Source: MR-S7 sp000400995 (lineage in GTDB: Bacteria > Pseudomonadota > Gammaproteobacteria > Burkholderiales > Burkholderiaceae_C). Taken from it: a DNA stretch of 64,000 nt. Location: assembly GCF_045291395.1 (NCBI RefSeq), contig NZ_CP152342.1:3720001-3784000 (forward strand), in the 5' to 3' direction. Shown here piece after piece: positions 37,515 to 46,800 of this stretch (positions are counted from its first letter, which is position 1; each line of letters opens with the position of its first letter). The notes below the pieces were generated by a model. It ran no database searches. It saw only the letters and a list, made by a program, of their open reading frames with translations, and had not been told where the DNA came from. Made by a program: the position numbers and the translations under genes.

Positions 37515-38026
37515 GCCTTCGTCTCTCCTTCGCGCAGGAACAGGCCCACGCGCAGGTCGTTGGCCACGTAGATTTCCTTGCCGTCGGCGAGCAGGCGCGC
37601 GTCGCCGATGGCCATGTTGAGCTTGCGCTTGATGACGCGCTTGATGTCGATCTCGTAGCGCACCAGCTTCACGTCGGGACCCACCTCGCCGGTGAACTTG
37701 ACCTCGCCCGCGCCCAAGGCGCGGCCCCGGCCGGGCAGGCGCAGCCAGGTGAGGTAGAAGCCGATGAGCTGCCACATGGCGTCCAGGCCCAGGCAGCCGG
37801 GCATGACCGGGTCGCCCTGGAAGTGGCAGGCGAAGAACCACAGGTCGGGCCGCACGTCCAGCTCGGCCTCGATCCTCCCGAGCCCATGCGCGCCGCCGTC
37901 GCTGTCGATGTGGGTGATGCGGTCGAACATCAGCATGGGCGGCAGGGGCAGGCGCCCGCTGTCGGGAGTGAACAACCGGCCTTCGCCCGAGGCGATCAGT
38001 TGGTCGTACGAGAAGGATTCAGCCAT
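37511..38026 (-). CDS. fabA: 3-hydroxydecanoyl-ACP dehydratase/isomerase
   Basis: This 171-residue hot-dog enzyme starts SFSYDQLIASGEGRLF and has PPMLMFDRITHI, FFACHFQGDPVMPGCLGLDA (catalytic His and the Asp helix) and GEVKFTGEVGPDVKLVRYEI. It dehydrates and isomerises the C10 intermediate, the branch point to unsaturated fatty acids. The reading frame is open far upstream because a base is missing in lnt, but the true start is the ATG at 38026. Confidence 0.96.
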   Translation of the reverse strand: MAESFSYDQLIASGEGRLFTPDSGRLPLPPMLMFDRITHIDSDGGAHGLGRIEAELDVRPDLWFFACHFQGDPVMPGCLGLDAMWQLIGFYLTWLRLPGRGRALGAGEVKFTGEVGPDVKLVRYEIDIKRVIKRKLNMAIGDARLLADGKEIYVANDLRVGLFLREGETKA

Positions 38027-38138
38027 TGTGGAATTGATTTCTGAGAGGGTTTGCGCAGGAAAGCGCCCATTATCCAGTGTCGCGGCGCACCGACCGCGCT
38101 GCGGGGCCAAGGGAAAGCCCTTTGCTCGTTGACCGCCA

Positions 38139-39666
38139 TCAAACCCTGCGGCGGCGCAGCCGCGCCCCGCTGCCACGGCCAGCCCCAGCGCCCACAGGGG
38201 CGCCAGCCCCCAGCGCGCCACCCACCACGCATAGGGCGTGACCGGGCCGCCCCGCCCCTGTACCTCTGCGTGCAGCACGCCGCGCGTGTGCGCCGCCAGG
38301 CGGTGCGTGACCTGGCCGCGGTGGTCGATGACGGCGGTGGCGCCGGTGTTGGTGGCGCGCACCATGGGGCGCTCGAACTCCAGCGCGCGCATGCGGCTGA
38401 TGGCCAGATGCTGGTCGACGGCCACGCTGTCGCCGAACCAGCCGATGTTGCTCAGGTTCACCAGCAGCGTGGGCGCGCCGGCCGCATCGGCGAAGCCTGC
38501 GCCGATCTCCTCGCCGAACAGATCTTCGTAACAAATATTCGGCGCGATGCGCTGGCCCTGCCAGGCCAGCGGGGGCTGGCCCAGGGCGCCGCGGTGGAAG
38601 TCGCCCAGCGGGATGTTCATCATCCGCGTGAACCAGCGGAAGAACGGCGGGATGAATTCGCCGAACGGCACCAGGTGGTGCTTGTCGTACTGGTAGGGCT
38701 GCGGCTGCCCCGGCGCAAAGCCGAGCACGGAATTGGTATAGCCCCGCTCCATGTCGCCCAGCGGGATGCCCAGCAGCAGCGCCTGCCCGCCCGCGGCATA
38801 GCGCTGGGTGATGCCGGGCAGGTAGCCGGGGTCGAGCTGCTGGGGCAGCAGGGGAATGGCGGTTTCCGGCGCCACGACCAGCGCGGCGTCGGCCGTGCGC
38901 AGCTGCTCGGCGTACCAGTGCAGCGCCAGCGGCACGCCGCTGCCGGGCTGGAACTTCTCGTCCTGCGGGATGTTGCCCTGCAGCAACGCCAGGGACAGGG
39001 GCTGCGTCTCGCCCCCTCCAGCGCGCCGTGCCGCTGCACGGCCAGCCCCGCCCAGGCCAGCGCGAGCACCGCCACCACCGCCCACGCGCGCGGGCGGCGC
39101 ACGTCCGCCGGGCGCAGCGCCGCCAGCGCCATGGCGAGGGCCGCCGCCACGCAGCCCACGCCGTACACGCCCACGGTGCGCGCCAGCACGGCCAGCGGGC
39201 CGTCCACGTGGGCGTAGCCGCCCGCGCCCCAGGGGAAGCCCGTCCACAGCACGCCGCGCGCCAGCTCCGCCAGCAGCCACAGCGCTGCGAAAACCATAGC
39301 TGCTTGCGCTTTCCCAGCAAGCCTCAGAGCCTGAAAACAAGCGCAGGCCAGCGCGTAGTAGCTGCCCAGGAAAGCCGCCAGCCCCAGCACGGCCAGCACG
39401 GCCAGCGGCGCGGCCAGGCCGCCATAGGTGTGCATGGAGATGAACAGCCACCAGAAGGTGCCAGCGAGCCAGGCGGTGGCGAACAGCCAGCCCAGCAGCC
39501 CGGCGCGCCGCGCGCCGCCCGCGACGCCCAGCAGCACGCGGGCGAACAACGCCAGCGACAGGATCTGCAGCCACCACAGCGGCTGGCCGCTGCCGGGCAA
39601 GGCCAGCGAGGCGGCCTGCGCCAGCCCCGCCAGCAGGGCCAGCAGCCATGGCAGGGCGGCGCGCAT
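38139..39666 (-). CDS. lnt: Apolipoprotein N-acyltransferase (two frameshifts as given)
   Basis: Starting at the ATG at 39666 (TGATG overlap with corC), the first half has the expected membrane helices (WLLALLAGLAQAASLALP, LGLAAFLGSYYALACACFQA). One base is missing at the C run 39012-39016. The nitrilase domain then continues in the next frame with LVVAPETAIPLLPQQLDPGY (Glu), YDKHHLVPFGEF (Lys) and PNICYEDLFGEEIGAG (Cys), a complete catalytic triad. A second missing base at 38165-38168 restores the end AAGARLRRRRV and a stop at 38139. Repaired length is about 509 residues. Lnt N-acylates lipoproteins and is normally essential in Proteobacteria, so these breaks are probably errors. A decayed hairpin-repeat copy lies at 39292-39338. 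Confidence 0.9.
39292..39338. repeat. Decayed hairpin-repeat copy inside lnt
   Basis: ATAGCTGCTTGCGCTTTCCC and AGCAAGCCTCAGAGCCTG match the family in reverse orientation with decay in the distal arm. It encodes the end of a membrane segment and a cytoplasmic loop (CFQALRLAGKAQAAMV). Confidence 0.6.
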
Positions 39667-40547
39667 CAGTCCTCGGCGGCGGCGTCCGCGGCCGGCGCGG
39701 GCGACACCTTGAACCAGCGCACCGCGCCGCCCTTGGTGTGCAGCGCCACGAACTGCAGGCCGCCGAGCACCACGATCTCGCCCTTGCGCGGCACGCGGCC
39801 GAGCTCGTGCGCGATCAGGCCGCCGATGGTGTCGAAAGTCTCGCCGGGGTCGCTGCCGTGCAGGGGCGTGTCGAACGCCTCGGCCACGCGCTCGATGGGC
39901 GTGTCGCCGCTCACGCGGTAGGTGCGGTCAGCCAGGCCGAAGATGTCGCCTTCGTCCTCGGGGATGTCGAACTCGTCCTCGATCTCGCCCACGATCTGCT
40001 CGATCACGTCCTCGAAGGTGACCAGCCCGGCGATGCGGCCGAACTCGTCGATGACGATGGCCATGTGGCTGCGCGTGCTGCGGAACTCGCGGCCCAGGTC
40101 GTTGAGGCCCTTGCTCTCGGGCACGAACAGCGCGGGGCGCACCAGCGTGCGCACGTTCAGCCCCGGCGCGCGCTGCAGCTTGAGCAGGTCCTTGGCGAGC
40201 AAGATGCCGACGATGTTGTCGCGCTCGCCCTGGTAGACGGGGAAGCGCGAGTGCGCGGTCTGGATGACCTGGTGCATCAGCGCATCCAGCGGCGCGTCGA
40301 TGTCCAGCAAGTCCATGCGGTGCGTGGGCACCAGCACGTCGGCGGCCGTCATCTCGGCCATGCGCAGCACGCGCTCCAGCATCACGCGCGCATCGGCGTT
40401 GATGACTTCGTTGTCTTCGGCCTCGGCCAGGGTGGCGATCAGCTCGTCGGTCGAATCGGGGCCGGGGTGGATGAATTCGACGAGGCGCTGCAGGAACGTG
40501 CGCTTGTCCTCCTTGTCGGAGGCGCGCGCAGGGTGCGGGTCGGACAC
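39666..40547 (-). CDS. corC: CorC/HlyC-type CBS domain protein (YbeX)
   Basis: A 293-residue protein with two CBS domains (VLVPTHRMDLLDIDAPLDAL and VRPALFVPESKGLNDLGREF ... MAIVIDEFGRIAGLVTFEDV) and the C-terminal CorC_HlyC domain (RVSGDTPIERVAEAFDTPL, TIGGLIAHELGRVPRKGE). The family is linked to magnesium/cobalt efflux and, as YbeX, to ribosome homeostasis. It precedes lnt as in E. coli ybeX-lnt, with overlapping TGATG. Confidence 0.93.
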   Translation of the reverse strand: MSDPHPARASDKEDKRTFLQRLVEFIHPGPDSTDELIATLAEAEDNEVINADARVMLERVLRMAEMTAADVLVPTHRMDLLDIDAPLDALMHQVIQTAHSRFPVYQGERDNIVGILLAKDLLKLQRAPGLNVRTLVRPALFVPESKGLNDLGREFRSTRSHMAIVIDEFGRIAGLVTFEDVIEQIVGEIEDEFDIPEDEGDIFGLADRTYRVSGDTPIERVAEAFDTPLHGSDPGETFDTIGGLIAHELGRVPRKGEIVVLGGLQFVALHTKGGAVRWFKVSPAPAADAAAED

Positions 40548-40626
40548 GGTCGCGGAGTGCAGGACGTGCGGTGGTGGAACAGGCCCCTAGGATAGCGGAT
40601 CGCCGGGCGCGGCCCCGGCGCGCTTT

Positions 40627-41259
40627 CTATTCGGCCGCCTGGTGGCGGCCGTCGCGCACGCCCTGGCGGATTTCCTGCACGTGCGACAGGAAGTGCCAGA
40701 ACTGCCGCGCCTGCTTCTTGAGCTGGTAGTCCACCTCGCCGAAGTGCTCGGCCATGATCTCGGACATGCGTGTGTCCAGGCCGGCGGGTGGCAGCTGCAG
40801 GTAGGCCTCGGACTCCGAGCCGTCCTGGCGCACGGTGGCGCCCGCGTTGCGCGCGATCTTGAGCATGGCCGTGTTCTCGGACAGCGCGTGGATGAACATC
40901 ATGCTCACGCCCCGGTTGCGCGCCAGCACCACGGCGCGCTCGAACAGCCGCGCGCCGTATCCCCGGCCGCGCGCGCTGCCGGACACCGAGACGCCGAACT
41001 CGGCGCAGCCGCGGTGCGCTTCCTCCGTGCTGAACGCCACGTGGGCCATGGCGATCAGCTCCAGGCGCCGGTTGAAGATGCCGAACACCTCGTCGCGCCC
41101 GAAGTCGAGCAGCTGCACGTAACGGCGCACCTGCTCGTCGGTCGCGGCATAGCCGAAGCGCAGGTAGCGGTCGCGCGGCTCCAGGCGCATCAGGTGCGCC
41201 GCGATGCGCTCGCGGTGCTGCGGGCCCAGCGAACGGATGGGCACCATCACAGTGTTCAT
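40627..41259 (-). CDS. GNAT-family N-acetyltransferase
   Basis: This 210-residue protein has a GNAT fold: LEPRDRYLRFGYAATDEQVR at the N-terminus and the acetyl-CoA loop SVSGSARGRGYGARLFERAV (R/Q-x-x-G-x-G/A), followed by GVSMMFIHALSENTAMLKIA. A C-terminal helical extension (YQLKKQARQFWHFLSHVQEI) is extra to the core domain. LEPRDRYLRF suggests the group acting on amines or polyamine-like substrates, but the substrate cannot be assigned. The start is the ATG at 41259. An unusual CTAGGG palindrome lies 74 bp upstream. Confidence 0.85.
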   Translation of the reverse strand: MNTVMVPIRSLGPQHRERIAAHLMRLEPRDRYLRFGYAATDEQVRRYVQLLDFGRDEVFGIFNRRLELIAMAHVAFSTEEAHRGCAEFGVSVSGSARGRGYGARLFERAVVLARNRGVSMMFIHALSENTAMLKIARNAGATVRQDGSESEAYLQLPPAGLDTRMSEIMAEHFGEVDYQLKKQARQFWHFLSHVQEIRQGVRDGRHQAAE

Positions 41260-41332
41260 GGCAGAAGCTCGGTGTGTACGCGCGCCGCTGCGGCGCGCAC
41301 GAAGCCAGGAGGAAAGCATGATGGGCGTGATT

Positions 41333-41350
41333 CTAGGGTTTTCCCTAGAT
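41333..41350. promoter_or_regulatory. Perfect TCTAGGG-TTTT-CCCTAGA palindrome upstream of the GNAT gene
   Basis: An 18-bp inverted repeat with 7-bp arms and a TTTT centre lies about 75-90 bp before the GNAT ATG. CTAG tetramers are rare in such genomes, so a paired site is notable. On the minus strand its edge also provides TAGAAT, a 5/6 match to a -10 box, although no good -35 is paired with it. A regulator-binding operator is more likely than a terminator because no T run follows. Confidence 0.5.
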
Positions 41351-41384
41351 TCTTGCTGCATTGCAACATCATTCCCTCCTTTCC

Positions 41385-41438
41385 AAGCCCAATTGGCCTC
41401 CAGCGCTTGATGGACAAGTGCTGGCAGCTATCATTTTC
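41385..41438. repeat. Hairpin repeat (family A) between lrp and the GNAT gene
   Basis: AATTGGCCTCCAGCGCTTGA, TGGACAAGTGCTGGCAGCTA and a TCATTTT tail match the family. It lies 9 bp beyond the lrp stop on the minus strand. Confidence 0.8.
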
Positions 41439-41446
41439 GATAACCC

Positions 41447-41931
41447 TCACACGGGTACGGCCGTCGTGGCCTTGACGCGGTCGAGCACGAAGCTGGTCTT
41501 GCAGTCCTGCACGCTCGGGTGCTTGAGCAGCGTGTCCATGATGAAGCGGCTGTAGTGCGCCATGTCGGCCACCACCACGCGCAGCAGGTAGTCCATCTCG
41601 CCGGTGAGCGCGGCGCACTCCACCACCTCGGGCCAGGTCTGCACGCTGGCGCGGAACAGGTCCATGGGGTTGCGCTTGTGGCTCTCGGTGTGCTTTTCCA
41701 GGCGCACGTTCAGGTAGGCCGTCAGGCCCAGACCCACGGCCTCGGGGCGCACCAGGGCCACGTAGCGGTCGATGACGCCGCATTCCTCCAGCCGCTTGGC
41801 CCGTCGCAGCACGGCGCTGGGCGACAGGCCCACCTGCTCGCCGATCACGTCGTAGGTCTCGCGGCCGTTGTCCTGCAGGCGGCGCAGGATGGCGCGGTCC
41901 AGCTTGTCGATGGCGGGGGGCGTTCGCTCAT
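41447..41931 (-). CDS. Lrp/AsnC-family transcriptional regulator (frameshift next to the start)
   Basis: The protein has an AsnC-type helix-turn-helix (IDKLDRAILRRLQDNGRETY, IGEQVGLSPSAVLRRAKRLE) and the RAM effector domain (WPEVVECAALTGEMDYLLRV, LLKHPSVQDCKTSFVLDRVK). No good start exists in the main frame. An ATG at 41931 enters it only if one base is added to the G run 41915-41920, giving MSERPPAIDKLDRAIL, a typical Lrp N-terminus, and 161 residues. It is divergent from hppD-phhA. Lrp-type proteins often control the neighbouring amino-acid catabolic operon, so tyrosine/phenylalanine control is plausible. Confidence 0.88.
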
Positions 41932-42124
41932 GGCGGCGGATTCTAGGCAGGCGCCCGCCGCGCCACACCCGAGCCTTCCCTAACGCCACAGGGCTGCACG
42001 CTGCATTGACGGCGCGCAATATTCCTGCATTTCCGTGGCGCAACCGGGATGTTTTCGCCCAAAACGTGAAGGGCCTGCGGCCTACAGTGGGCCGATCGAC
42101 CACAACACCCCACGGAGACGCCCC
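41932..42124. other. Divergent control region between lrp-type gene and hppD
   Basis: This 193-bp gap between divergent starts must hold both promoters. An inverted repeat GTTTT-N5-AAAAC near 42051-42065 is a possible regulator site but does not match an Lrp consensus well. No convincing -35/-10 pair was found by eye. Confidence 0.35.
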
Positions 42125-43243
42125 ATGACCGCCGCCCTGCCCACGCAAGCCACCCGCGATACCAGCGCCTGGGAGAACCCCATGGGCCTGATGGGCTTCG
42201 AGTTCGTCGAGTTCACCTCGCCCACGCCCGGCGTGCTGGAGCCGGTGTTCGAGAAGCTCGGCTTCACCCTGGTGGCCAAGCACCGCTCCAAGGACGTGCT
42301 GCTGTACCGCCAGAACCAGATCAACTTCATCCTGAACCGCGAGCCGCACAGCCTGGCGGCCTATTTCGGCGCGGAGCACGGCCCTTCGGCCTGCGGGCTG
42401 GCCTTTCGCGTGAAGGATGCGCACAAGGCCTACCAGCGCGCGCTGGCGCTGGGCGCGCAGCCCATCGAGATTCCCACCGGCCCGATGGAGCTGCGCCTGC
42501 CGGCCATCAAGGGAATCGGCGGCGCGCCGCTCTACCTGATCGACCGCTTCGAGGATGGCAAGTCCATCTACGACATCGACTTCGAATGGGTGGAGGGCGT
42601 GGACCAGCGCCCCGCGGGCCATGGCCTGAACGAGATCGACCACCTCACGCACAACGTCTACCGCGGGCGCATGGGCTTCTGGGCGAACTTCTACGAAAAG
42701 CTGTTCAACTTCCGCGAGATCCGCTACTTCGACATCCAGGGCGAGTACACGGGCCTGACCAGCAAGGCGATGACGGCGCCCGACGGCAAGATCCGCATCC
42801 CGCTCAACGAGGAGGCGCGCCAGGGCGGCGGACAGATCGAGGAATTCCTCATGCAGTTCAACGGCGAGGGCATCCAGCACATCGCGCTGATCTGCGACAG
42901 GCTGACCGACGTGGTGGACCGCCTGGGCCTGGCCGGCGTGCCGCTGGCCACCGCGCCCAACGACATCTACTACGAGATGCTGGAAACCCGGCTGCCCGGC
43001 CACGGCCAGCACGTGCCCGACCTGCAGGCGCGCGGCATCCTGCTGGACGGCACCACCGAGGGCGGCACGCCGCGCCTGCTGCTGCAGATCTTCTCCACGC
43101 CGATGCTCGGCCCGGTGTTCTTCGAGTTCATCGAGCGCCGGGGCGACTACCGCGACGGCTTCGGCGAGGGCAACTTCAAGGCCCTCTTCGAGTCGCTGGA
43201 ACGCGACCAGATCCGCCGCGGCGCGCTGGAAACGAAGGCCTGA
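42125..43243 (+). CDS. hppD: 4-hydroxyphenylpyruvate dioxygenase
   Basis: A 372-residue two-domain vicinal-oxygen-chelate enzyme. The N-terminal domain has LMGFEFVEFTSPTPGVLEPV. The C-terminal domain carries the iron ligands: His in EIDHLTHNVYRG, His in GEGIQHIALICD and Glu in FFEFIERRGDY. GFGEGNFKALFESLERDQ is the usual C-terminal gate helix. It converts 4-hydroxyphenylpyruvate to homogentisate in tyrosine degradation. It abuts phhA, the next gene. Confidence 0.96.
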   Translation: MTAALPTQATRDTSAWENPMGLMGFEFVEFTSPTPGVLEPVFEKLGFTLVAKHRSKDVLLYRQNQINFILNREPHSLAAYFGAEHGPSACGLAFRVKDAHKAYQRALALGAQPIEIPTGPMELRLPAIKGIGGAPLYLIDRFEDGKSIYDIDFEWVEGVDQRPAGHGLNEIDHLTHNVYRGRMGFWANFYEKLFNFREIRYFDIQGEYTGLTSKAMTAPDGKIRIPLNEEARQGGGQIEEFLMQFNGEGIQHIALICDRLTDVVDRLGLAGVPLATAPNDIYYEMLETRLPGHGQHVPDLQARGILLDGTTEGGTPRLLLQIFSTPMLGPVFFEFIERRGDYRDGFGEGNFKALFESLERDQIRRGALETKA

Positions 43244-43244
43244 C

Positions 43245-44066
43245 ATGACCGCCCGTCCCGTTGTCTACGGCGCGAGCGACCGGCCTCCGCGCGGCGACTA
43301 CGGCCGCGCGCAGGACGACTACACCTGCGCCCAGAACTTCGCGGCCTACACCGAGGCCGACCACGACACCTACCACCGGCTCTACCAGCGCCAGTCGGCC
43401 CTGCTGCCGGGGCTGGCCAGCGAGGCCTTCATCGCCGCCCTGCCGCTGCTCGGGGCCAAGGAGCGCATTCCGCGCTTCGACGACGTCAACGAGCGCCTGT
43501 ACCGCGCCACGGGCTGGCAGCTCGTGGCCGTGCCGGGGCTAATCCCGGAAGTGCCGTTCTTCACACTGCTGGCGAACCGCAAGTTCCCGGTAACGGACTG
43601 GATCCGCACGCCGGCGGAGTTCGACTACATCGTCGAGCCCGACGTGTTCCACGACCTCTTCGGCCACGTGCCGCTGCTGTTCAACCCGGTGTTCGCCGAC
43701 TACGTGCAGCGCTACGGCGAGGGCGGCCTGAAGGCCGCGCGGCTGGGCGCGTGCGAGATGCTCTCGCGCCTGTACTGGTACACGATCGAGTTCGGCCTGA
43801 TCCGCGAGGCCGGGGGGCTGCGCGCCTATGGCGCGGGCATCCTCAGCTCCAGCGGCGAGCTGCCCTACGCCGTGCACAGCCCCGCGCCGCGGCGCCTGCC
43901 CTTGGCGCTGGAGCGCGCCATGCGCACGCGCTACAAGATCGACAGCTACCAGCAGACTTACTTTCTCATCGACAGCTTCGAACAGCTCTTCCAGCTGACG
44001 GACCAGGACTTCGCGCCGCTCTACGCGCAACTGCGCGGGCTGCCGGAGTTCGCGCCGGGGGATTGA
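43245..44066 (+). CDS. phhA: Phenylalanine-4-hydroxylase
   Basis: This 273-residue enzyme of the bacterial monomeric PhhA type has FDDVNERLYRATGWQLVAVP, RTPAEFDYIVEPDVFHDLFG and HVPLLFNPVFADYVQRYGEG. The iron ligands are the two His in FHDLFGHVPLL and Glu in YWYTIEFGLIRE. It hydroxylates phenylalanine to tyrosine using tetrahydropterin and oxygen, feeding hppD one base upstream. Transcription is bounded by a hairpin repeat at the stop codon. Confidence 0.96.
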   Translation: MTARPVVYGASDRPPRGDYGRAQDDYTCAQNFAAYTEADHDTYHRLYQRQSALLPGLASEAFIAALPLLGAKERIPRFDDVNERLYRATGWQLVAVPGLIPEVPFFTLLANRKFPVTDWIRTPAEFDYIVEPDVFHDLFGHVPLLFNPVFADYVQRYGEGGLKAARLGACEMLSRLYWYTIEFGLIREAGGLRAYGAGILSSSGELPYAVHSPAPRRLPLALERAMRTRYKIDSYQQTYFLIDSFEQLFQLTDQDFAPLYAQLRGLPEFAPGD

Positions 44067-44117
44067 AGCCAAATCGGCCTCCAGCGCTTACCAGTCAAGC
44101 GCAAGCAGCTATTCTTC
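44066..44117. repeat. Hairpin repeat (family A) between convergent phhA and hydrolase genes
   Basis: AAGCCAAATCGGCCTCCAGC, GCTTACCAGTCAAGCGCAAG and CAGCTATTCTT are close to the family consensus. It begins at the last base of the phhA stop and supplies the TAG stop (44109-44111) of the convergent hydrolase. The GCGCTT/AAGCGC stem probably terminates both transcripts. Confidence 0.85.
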
Positions 44118-45010
44118 CAATAGCAACTCCAGGCAGTCCCGCACCACCTCGGGCCGGAAGGCCATCTCCACATGGGCCGCGCCGGCGATGAAGCGGTTGT
44201 CCGCCCCCGCCAGCATGGCGGCGGAGGGGGGTAGACCACGTTGTCGCAGTTCGAATACCAGCACACGCACCGCGCGGCCACCTCCGCCGGCTCCTGCGCG
44301 CGCAGCGCCTGCACCCAGGGGCCGTGCAGCCGCATCTGCCGCCCGTTGACGCTGCGCGCGCCGCCGGCCGCCCAGGTGCCGTGATGCGGCGTGCCCAGCG
44401 TGACCACGCGGTGCACGCGCGCGGCCGCATCCGGCACCGCGCGCAGCCAGGCGCGCACGGCCAGCCCGCCCATGCTGTGGCCCACCACCACGGGCACGCG
44501 GCCCGTGGCCTCGGCCACGCGGCGCACGGCCGCGTCGATGGCGGGCGCATAGGCGTCGATGGAGCCGAACGCCGGCTCCAGCGTCACCGCCACGAAGGCG
44601 TGGCCGCGCGCGCGCAGCAGCGGCAGCCACGGTGTCCAGAACCCCCGGTTGCACAGGAAGCCGTGCACCAGCACCACGCCGCGCCGCCCCGTGGGCGGGG
44701 CGGGCAGCCAGTCGGCCACGGCCTGGTGGCGGAAAGGCTGCCACCAGCCGAACACCAGGCCGGCCCAGCGCGATTCGGCCCACCACGCGCGCAGCAGTTG
44801 CGCGGGGCCGGGACGCGGGGCGGGGTCGCCGCGGCTGGCCCAGGCCATGAGCAGGAACTGCGGCACCATGCCCAGCCGGAACATCAGCGGCACCGCCGCC
44901 ACGCCCGCCAGCGCCAGCGCGGGCGAGCGGCCCCAGAACCAGGCCATCCAGCCGGCGATCAGCAGCAGATGGAGCCCGACCAGCCAGCGTTGCCAGCGTG
45001 CGTTTGTCAT
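44109..45010 (-). CDS. Alpha/beta hydrolase, lipase-like (frameshifted at a 6-G run)
   Basis: From the ATG at 45010 the N-terminal ~70 residues are hydrophobic (LVGLHLLLIAGWMAWFWG, LALAGVAAVPLMFRLGM), suggesting a membrane anchor. The hydrolase domain has the oxyanion block VVLVHGFLCNRGFW, nucleophile VVVGHSMGGLAVRAW (G-H-S-M-G) and TLGTPHHGTW. The frame breaks at the G run 44226-44231; adding one base gives YPPSAAMLAGADNRFIAGAA and the expected catalytic His in AAHVEMAF, ending at the repeat-derived TAG. Repaired length is about 300 residues. It may be a triacylglycerol lipase/esterase; the substrate is unknown. Confidence 0.8.
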
Positions 45011-45100
45011 GTTGGTGTCTTCACGTGTTGGTTTTCCCGGTACTGCCCGGCCCCCGGGCGCTCCCACAATCGCGGCGGACTTTCAGCGAAGGACTCCCGC

Positions 45101-46779
45101 ATGGACAGAATCTGGCTCAAGAACTACCCCCCGGCGTGCCGCACGACGTCGATGCCGACCAATACGCGTCGGTGGCGCAACTGCTGGAGGAGTCCTTCCG
45201 CCGCCATGCGGACAACCCGTTCTCGGTGTGCATGGACCGCTGGATGCGCTACCGCGACCTGGACCGCCTCTCCGCGCAGCTGGGCGCCTGGCTGCAGGGC
45301 ACGGGCCTGGCGCCCGGCGCGCGCGTGGCCATCATGCTACCGAACGTGCCGCAGTTCGCCGTGACCATGGCCGCCGTGCTGCGCGCGGGCTACACCTGCG
45401 TGAACGTGAACCCGCTCTACACCGCGCGCGAACTGGAGCACCAGCTCAAGGACTCGGGCGCGTCGGCCATCGTGATCCTGGAGAACTTCGCCCACACGCT
45501 GGCCGAGGTGATCGACCACACCGCCGTGCGGCACGTGGTGATCGCCTCGATGGGCGACCTGCTGGGGCCCTGGTACGGCCGCTGGATCACCTTCGCCGTG
45601 CGCCACCTGGCCAAGATGGTGCCGGCCTACGAGCTGCCCCTGACCGCGGGGCGGCAGGTGCTGCCGTTCAAGCGCGCGCTGGCCCTGGGCGAGCGGCGCA
45701 CGCTCAACCCCGCGCGCGTCGCGCCGGACACGCCGGCCTTCCTGCAGTACACGGGCGGCACCACGGGCCTGTCCAAGGGCGCGGTGCTCACGCAGCGCAA
45801 CATCATCGCCGCCACGCTGCAGGCCGAGGCGTGGTTCACCCCGGCGCTTTCCAAGATGGGCGACCTGAGCCGCGCCAACAGCATCGCGGCGCTGCCGCTC
45901 TACCACATCTTCGCGCTCACGCTGTGCCTGCTGGCCATCCGCCAGGGCTCGCACCTGACGCTGATCCCCAACCCGCGCGACATCCCCAAGTTCGTCGAGG
46001 TGCTCAAGAAGCGCCCCTTCCACCTGCTGCCGGCGGTGAACACGCTGTTCAACGCGCTGCTGCAGAACGCGCAGTTCCGCCGGCTCGACTTCTCCCACCT
46101 GTGCGTGTCGCAGGCCGGCGGCATGGCTGCCTCGGAGGCCACGGCCCAGCAGTGGCAGCACGTGACGGGCAGCACCATGATCGAGGGCTGGGGCATGAGC
46201 GAGACCTGCGCCATCGGCACCAACAACCCGGTGAGCAACACCGCGTTCACCGGCACCATCGGCCTGCCGCTGCCGGGCATCGACATCGCCATCAAGGACG
46301 ACGAGGGCGCCAGCCTGCCCCTGGGCGCGCCGGGCGAGATCTGCATCAAGGGCCCGAACGTCATGCCCGGCTACTACAACCAGCCCGAGGAGAATGCCAA
46401 GGCCTTCACGCCCGACGGCTTCATGCGCACCGGCGACGTGGGCGTGATGGACGAGGGCGGCTACATCCGCATCATCGACCGCAAGAAGGACATGATCCTG
46501 GTGAGCGGCTTCAACGTGTTCCCCAACGAGCTGGAACAAGTGCTGGCGCAGTGCCCCGGCGTGCTGGAGTGCGCGGCCGTGGGCGTGGCCGACGACAAGC
46601 AGGGCGAGGCCATCAAGGTCTTCGTGGTGCGCAGCGACCCCTCGCTCACCGAGGACAACGTGGTGCGCTACTGCAACGAGCACTTCACGGGCTACAAGCG
46701 GCCAAAATACATCGAATTCCGCGACGAACTGCCCAAGACCAACGTGGGCAAGATCCTGCGCCGCGAGCTGCGCGGCTGA
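45101..46779 (+). CDS. fadD: Long-chain acyl-CoA synthetase, FadD-like (frameshift near the start)
   Basis: An ATG at 45101 begins MDRIWLKNYPPG only if one base is added to the C run 45127-45132; the rest is in the next frame. The protein then runs DVDADQYASVAQLLEESFRR with all adenylate-forming motifs: YTGGTTGLSKGAVLT (P-loop), GWGMSETCAIG, FMRTGDVGVMDEGGYIRIID and RKKDMILVSGFNVFPNE, with the catalytic Lys region in ELPKTNVGKILRREL. Repaired length is about 559 residues, normal for FadD. It activates fatty acids to acyl-CoA at the inner membrane. A strongly supported family, but the exact chain-length preference is unknown. Confidence 0.9.
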
Positions 46780-46800
46780 CTGCTTCCATTTTCATAGCTG

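Noticed and set aside
37511..39649. Apparent single protein fusing the Lnt C-terminal half to FabA
   Set aside because: The open frame arises because a base missing at 38165-38168 hides the lnt stop; FabA has its own start at 38026 and normal length.
46780..46800. A further hairpin-repeat copy between the ligase and MBL genes
   Set aside because: Only TTTTCATAGCTG matches; too short to count as a copy, mentioned only in the MBL entry.
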